Shown here: piece by piece, positions 33,362-36,327 of the stretch
How positions within the stretch are numbered: position 1 is the first letter of the stretch
Layout of the letters: each line of letters starts with the position of its first letter
Source: Bradyrhizobium hipponense
GTDB lineage: Bacteria; Pseudomonadota; Alphaproteobacteria; Rhizobiales; Xanthobacteraceae
NCBI RefSeq assembly: GCF_008123965.1
Contig: NZ_VSTH01000155.1
Location: forward strand, 1-36,327
Direction of reading: 5' to 3'
Length of the DNA: 36,327 nt
Position numbers and translations under genes: made by a program
Notes under the pieces: generated by a model
The model's database searches: none
Told to the model about the DNA's origin: nothing
The model's input: only the letters and a program-made list of their open reading frames with translations

Positions 33362-34318
33362 TCAGTCCGCGTCGAGCACAGCCGGCGCGACGACGCCGGC
33401 GCGTTCGGTGATCACCCTGTATTGCTCCGGCCGCCGATGGGCCGCGAAATTGAACATCTTGTCCTTGCCCTGGCGGCAGAGATCGAGATCGACGTCGGCG
33501 ACGATCACCTCGTCGGCCAAGGTCTTGGCCTGCGCGACGATGCGACCATTGGGATCGACGATGCAGGAGCCGCCGATCAGCCCGGAGCCGTCCTCCTCGC
33601 CCGCCTTGGCCACCGAGATCGCCCAGGTCGCGTTCATGTAGGCGTTGGCCTGCGTCACCAGCGTCGAGTGGAAGGTGCGCAAGGCGGCGTCTTCCGTGGA
33701 GCCGCCATTAGGATCATAGGCCGCCGAATTGTAGCCGATGCAGACCAGCTCGACGCCTTGCAACCCGAGCACGCGCCAGGATTCTGGCCAGCGGCGGTCA
33801 TTGCAGATCATCATGCCCATGATCGCATGAGCCCAGGCCGAGCCGGCGCGGAAGGCGGGAAAGCCGAGGTCGCCATAGTCGAAATAGCGCTTCTCGAGCT
33901 GCTGGTAGCGCGCACCCGGCCGCGGCTCGACCGAGCCCGGCAGATGCACCTTGCGATAGCGGCCGAGAATTTCGCCGTCGCGGTCGACCAGGATGGCGCA
34001 GTTGTAGCGACGGCGGTCCGGCGTCAGCTCCGCATAACCGACATAGAAGCCGACACGCAGCGCACGCGCGCGGTCGAACAGCTTTGCGATAGCCGGGTTC
34101 GGAATGCTGCGCTCGAAATACTGGTCGAGCGCCGAGCCCTCCAGCAGCCAGCGCGGAAAGAAAGTGGTGAAGGCAAGCTCCGGAAACACCACGAGGCTCG
34201 CGCCGCGGCCAGCCGCTTCCTCCAGCAAATTGAGCATCCGGCCAAGCGTATGCTCGCGCGAATCTGCTTTTTGCGTCGGCCCCATCTGGGCGGCGGCGGC
34301 GCGAAGGACACGAACCAA
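33362..34318 (-). CDS. N-carbamoyl-D-amino-acid hydrolase-like carbon-nitrogen hydrolase
   Basis: A 318-residue member of the nitrilase superfamily. The Glu-Lys-Cys triad is E47 (VVFPELAFTTFFPRW), K123 (GRYRKVHLPG) and C172 (GMMICNDRRWPESW). These segments are near identical to those I recall from Agrobacterium D-carbamoylase, and the Glu and Cys even share its residue numbers. The enzyme hydrolyses N-carbamoyl-D-amino acids to D-amino acid, carbon dioxide and ammonia in the cytosol. No ATG fits: I use the TTG at 34318, with GGAGG 5 bases upstream. It heads a nine-gene operon with an amino acid transporter, a racemase and a possible cyclic-amide hydrolase. Confidence 0.92.
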   Translation of the reverse strand: MVRVLRAAAAQMGPTQKADSREHTLGRMLNLLEEAAGRGASLVVFPELAFTTFFPRWLLEGSALDQYFERSIPNPAIAKLFDRARALRVGFYVGYAELTPDRRRYNCAILVDRDGEILGRYRKVHLPGSVEPRPGARYQQLEKRYFDYGDLGFPAFRAGSAWAHAIMGMMICNDRRWPESWRVLGLQGVELVCIGYNSAAYDPNGGSTEDAALRTFHSTLVTQANAYMNATWAISVAKAGEEDGSGLIGGSCIVDPNGRIVAQAKTLADEVIVADVDLDLCRQGKDKMFNFAAHRRPEQYRVITERAGVVAPAVLDAD

Positions 34319-34386
34319 GATTGCCTCCAATCTGTGCGCAGTGCTGCCTCAATGGGCGAATGAACCCCTTGATACACCGTGCAAAT

Positions 34387-34409
34387 CCGCTGCCATTACG
34401 TGGCAGCGG
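34387..34409. promoter_or_regulatory. Perfect palindrome, probable operator between carbamoylase and LysR genes
   Basis: CCGCTGCCA at 34387-34395 and TGGCAGCGG at 34401-34409 are exact reverse complements around a 5-base spacer. They sit in the 151-base gap between two divergent genes, 69 bases upstream of the carbamoylase start and 61 upstream of the LysR start. This is the expected place for a regulator site controlling both directions. A TATAAT hexamer at 34454-34459 lies only 10 bases before the LysR ATG. The palindrome is certain; binding by the adjacent LysR is inferred. Confidence 0.6.
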
Positions 34410-34469
34410 GGCTGCAAAATCAATTCATTCTGCTATGATATTTCGGCCCTGAGTATAATCGGCAGTGAT

Positions 34470-35393
34470 ATGAACCTGCGCCAGCTTGAGATCCTGCGTG
34501 CCGTCATCCGCCATCGCACCACGGTTGCGGCGGCGGACGAGCTGGCGCTGTCGCAGCCCGCCGTCAGCAACGCGCTAAAGACGATGGAGGCGCAGGCGGG
34601 CTTTGCGTTGTTCGAGCGTGTCAACAACCGGCTGTTTCCGACCGCCGAGGCGATGGCGCTCTACAAGGAGAGCGAGGCGATCTTCGCGCTGCATGCCAAG
34701 CTCGAGAACCGCGTGCGCGATCTGCGCGAGAACCGCTCGGGGCATCTTGCGATCGTGGCGACGCCGCCGCTCGCCTACAGCATCATTCCGTCCGCGCTAT
34801 CTGGCTTCCTGCGCCGGCGGCCGGAGACGCGCGTGTTCTTTGACGTCCGCCGCTACGAGGGCATCATCGAGGGCGTGCTGAGCCATGTCGCCGAGCTCGG
34901 CTTCGCGCTCGGGCTGACGCATCATCCCGGCATCGCGCATGAGGTGGTGCACACCGGCGAGATGGTCTGCGTGCTGCCGCCGCAGCATCCGCTTGCCGAC
35001 AAACCGGTCATCTCGGCGGCGGACCTGTCCGGCCTGCCCTTCATCGGGCTGGAGCGCGGCACGCGGCTGGGCGAAGCCGTGCGCGACAGTTTTGCCCGCG
35101 CCGGCGCGCCGTTCCAGCCGACGGTGGAGGTGCGCTACTGCAACACGGCCTGCGTACTCGCCGCAGCCGGTGTTGGCGCCGCGGTCGTCGATCCATTCTC
35201 GCCGCGGCAAAATGGCGGCCATGGCCTGGTCGTGCGCCCGTTCACGCCGACGACGCACGCGGTCGCCTACATGCTATGGTCCGAAGCCGAGCCGCTGTCG
35301 CGCCTGGCAAAGGCGTTTCTCGCGGAGGTGCGGAAGGAGAGCGCGCTGCTGGAGCACACGGTGCCACACGAACACGGGACAGGAGCCGACTGA
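34470..35393 (+). CDS. LysR family transcriptional regulator
   Basis: A 307-residue LTTR. The N-terminal helix-turn-helix covers about residues 1-60 (MNLRQLEILRAVIRHRTTVAAADELALSQPAVSNALKTME) and the effector domain starts near residue 91 (GHLAIVATPPLAYSIIPSAL). The frame is open upstream, but the ATG at 34470 is the family start. It is divergent from the carbamoylase operon with a perfect palindrome in between, so it is the likely regulator of that operon. The glutamine amidotransferase gene follows 38 bases downstream and may be co-transcribed. Confidence 0.93.
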   Translation: MNLRQLEILRAVIRHRTTVAAADELALSQPAVSNALKTMEAQAGFALFERVNNRLFPTAEAMALYKESEAIFALHAKLENRVRDLRENRSGHLAIVATPPLAYSIIPSALSGFLRRRPETRVFFDVRRYEGIIEGVLSHVAELGFALGLTHHPGIAHEVVHTGEMVCVLPPQHPLADKPVISAADLSGLPFIGLERGTRLGEAVRDSFARAGAPFQPTVEVRYCNTACVLAAAGVGAAVVDPFSPRQNGGHGLVVRPFTPTTHAVAYMLWSEAEPLSRLAKAFLAEVRKESALLEHTVPHEHGTGAD

Positions 35394-35431
35394 GCTTGCG
35401 ACGACACGCGCAATCACTTACCTGACGACAC

Positions 35432-36139
35432 ATGGCACGCATCACCATCATCGAGACGGGAAAGGTCCCGCAAAAATATCGTGAGCGTCACGGCTCGTTT
35501 CCGGACATGTTCGAACGCATGGTCCGTGCCGAGGACCCGACAGTCACGCTCGACATCGTCAGCATCCCCAATGGCGACGCACTCCCAGATCCGCGCGGGC
35601 TCGAGGCGATCCTGATCACCGGCGCGGCCGCCGGCGTCTATGACGGGCTCGACTGGATCGAGCCATTGGAAGATTTCGTGCGCAAGGCCTATGCGAACAA
35701 GACACCGATGGTCGGCGTCTGCTTCGGCCATCAGCTGATCGCGCAGGCGCTCGGCAGCACCGTGCGCCAATCGGAGCAGGGCTGGGGCATCGGGCGGCAC
35801 GTCTACCGCGTGCTGCCGGACAACGGCGTCGTCGACGGCGAGCAGCTTGCCATCGCCGCCTCGCATCAGGACCAGGTGATCGAAGCACCGAATGATGCGC
35901 TGACGATCCTCTCGTCCGATTTCACGCCGCAGGCCGGCCTGCTCTACGCCAACGGCGCGACGCTGACCGTACAACCGCATCCGGAATTCGACGTGGAGTT
36001 TGCCCAAGTGTGCTGTGAGCTGCGCGATGGGAAAGCGCCGGACGAGGTGGTTGCTAAGGCGAAAGCGTCGCTGGCAGAGCCGCTGGACAGCGCCAAATTG
36101 GGCGGTGCGATTACGAGGTTTCTGGCGCGGCGCCTTTAG
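35432..36139 (+). CDS. Class I glutamine amidotransferase family protein
   Basis: A 235-residue stand-alone GATase1 domain. The nucleophile is C97 in VGVCFGHQLIAQALG, and the catalytic His-Glu pair is H183/E185 in VQPHPEF. No synthetase domain is attached, as in GMP-synthase-like single-domain proteins. Such proteins may hydrolyse glutamine or a gamma-glutamyl compound. The start lacks a strong ribosome site, but the MARITIIETGKVP start resembles family members. It follows the LysR gene, close to the carbamoylase operon, so a gamma-glutamyl or amide substrate from the same pathway is possible; this is inference. Confidence 0.88.
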   Translation: MARITIIETGKVPQKYRERHGSFPDMFERMVRAEDPTVTLDIVSIPNGDALPDPRGLEAILITGAAAGVYDGLDWIEPLEDFVRKAYANKTPMVGVCFGHQLIAQALGSTVRQSEQGWGIGRHVYRVLPDNGVVDGEQLAIAASHQDQVIEAPNDALTILSSDFTPQAGLLYANGATLTVQPHPEFDVEFAQVCCELRDGKAPDEVVAKAKASLAEPLDSAKLGGAITRFLARRL

Positions 36140-36168
36140 TTCACGAAGTGCAGCCGCGCGCGATCTTC

Positions 36169-36310
36169 CCTTCTCCCCTTGTGGGAGAAGGTGGCGCGAA
36201 GCGCCGGATGAGGGGGTGCATCCGCGAATTCAGAAGTCAGAGACTTGCGCGGCGAGAGACACCCCTCACCCGTCTCGTCGCTACGCGCCGAGCCACCCTC
36301 TCCCACAAGG
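36169..36310. repeat. Large imperfect inverted repeat (dispersed rhizobial intergenic element)
   Basis: A left arm (about 36177-36218) and a right arm (about 36260-36310) are imperfect reverse complements, with shared segments CCTTGTGGGAGA and GAGGGGGTG/CACCCCTC. Within the left arm is a small perfect hairpin, CCTTCTCCC at 36169-36177 and GGGAGAAGG at 36183-36191. The GGGAGAAGGTGGCGCGAAGCGCC-type sequence is one I recall from many Rhizobiales intergenic regions, where it is often mistranslated. It may also end transcription of the amidotransferase gene. No gene is present in this 188-base tail. Confidence 0.75.
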
Positions 36311-36327
36311 CTAAGGCGTGCACACGT

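Noticed and set aside
36000..36314. 104-residue open frame across the end of the amidotransferase and the terminal repeat
   Set aside because: It contains the peptide FSPCGRRWREAPDEG, a known mistranslation product of this dispersed rhizobial repeat, and overlaps a real gene in another frame.

Overview
The window is high-GC DNA that reads like the chromosome of an alphaproteobacterium of the Rhizobiales, most likely Bradyrhizobium or a close relative. The grounds are the gene families (opine-oxidase-like and hydantoin genes, TRAP and polyamine/opine-type ABC transporters, DctA, many LysR regulators) and two repeat types I recognise from rhizobial genomes: a double-palindrome element at 20418-20510 and an inverted repeat at the right end. 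The species assignment is inference. I see no tRNA, rRNA, CRISPR, phage or transposase gene.

Left part (1-5402). A TetR regulator cut by the window edge is divergent from a glutathione S-transferase. Facing the GST is a minus-strand set of a PQQ-dependent alcohol dehydrogenase, a c-type cytochrome and a periplasmic binding protein, the order seen in xoxF-xoxG-xoxJ loci. A small secreted Ser/Thr-rich protein with a good rho-independent terminator follows.

Middle-left part (5403-14504). A minus-strand operon runs hyuA-hyuB-dctP-dctQ-dctM: an ATP-dependent hydantoinase/oxoprolinase pair with its own TRAP transporter. A class II sirtuin and a short-chain dehydrogenase lie upstream. A decayed remnant of a uracil/xanthine (NCS2) permease separates this block from dctA on the plus strand.

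Middle part (16056-25487). A nine-gene minus-strand operon starts with a spermidine/opine-type ABC transporter (binding protein, ATPase, two permeases). It continues with an HcnABC/opine-oxidase-like complex (two FAD oxidoreductases, a small 2Fe-2S protein and an FAD/2Fe-2S subunit) and ends with a RidA-family protein. A LysR regulator is divergent from it.

Right part (25477-36139). A second nine-gene minus-strand operon runs N-carbamoyl-D-amino-acid hydrolase, polar amino-acid ABC transporter with two paralogous binding proteins, NodB-type deacetylase, hydantoin-racemase-like protein, an orphan peptide-type binding protein and an ATZ/TRZ-type amidohydrolase. A second LysR regulator is divergent, followed by a class I glutamine amidotransferase and a palindromic repeat.

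Taken together, the three catabolic operons could form a salvage route for cyclic ureides or N-carbamoyl amino acids. Racemase, cyclic amidase and carbamoylase would yield D-amino acids, the flavin dehydrogenase would turn amino acids into imines, and RidA would hydrolyse the imines. That assembly is inference from gene content, not shown by the sequence.
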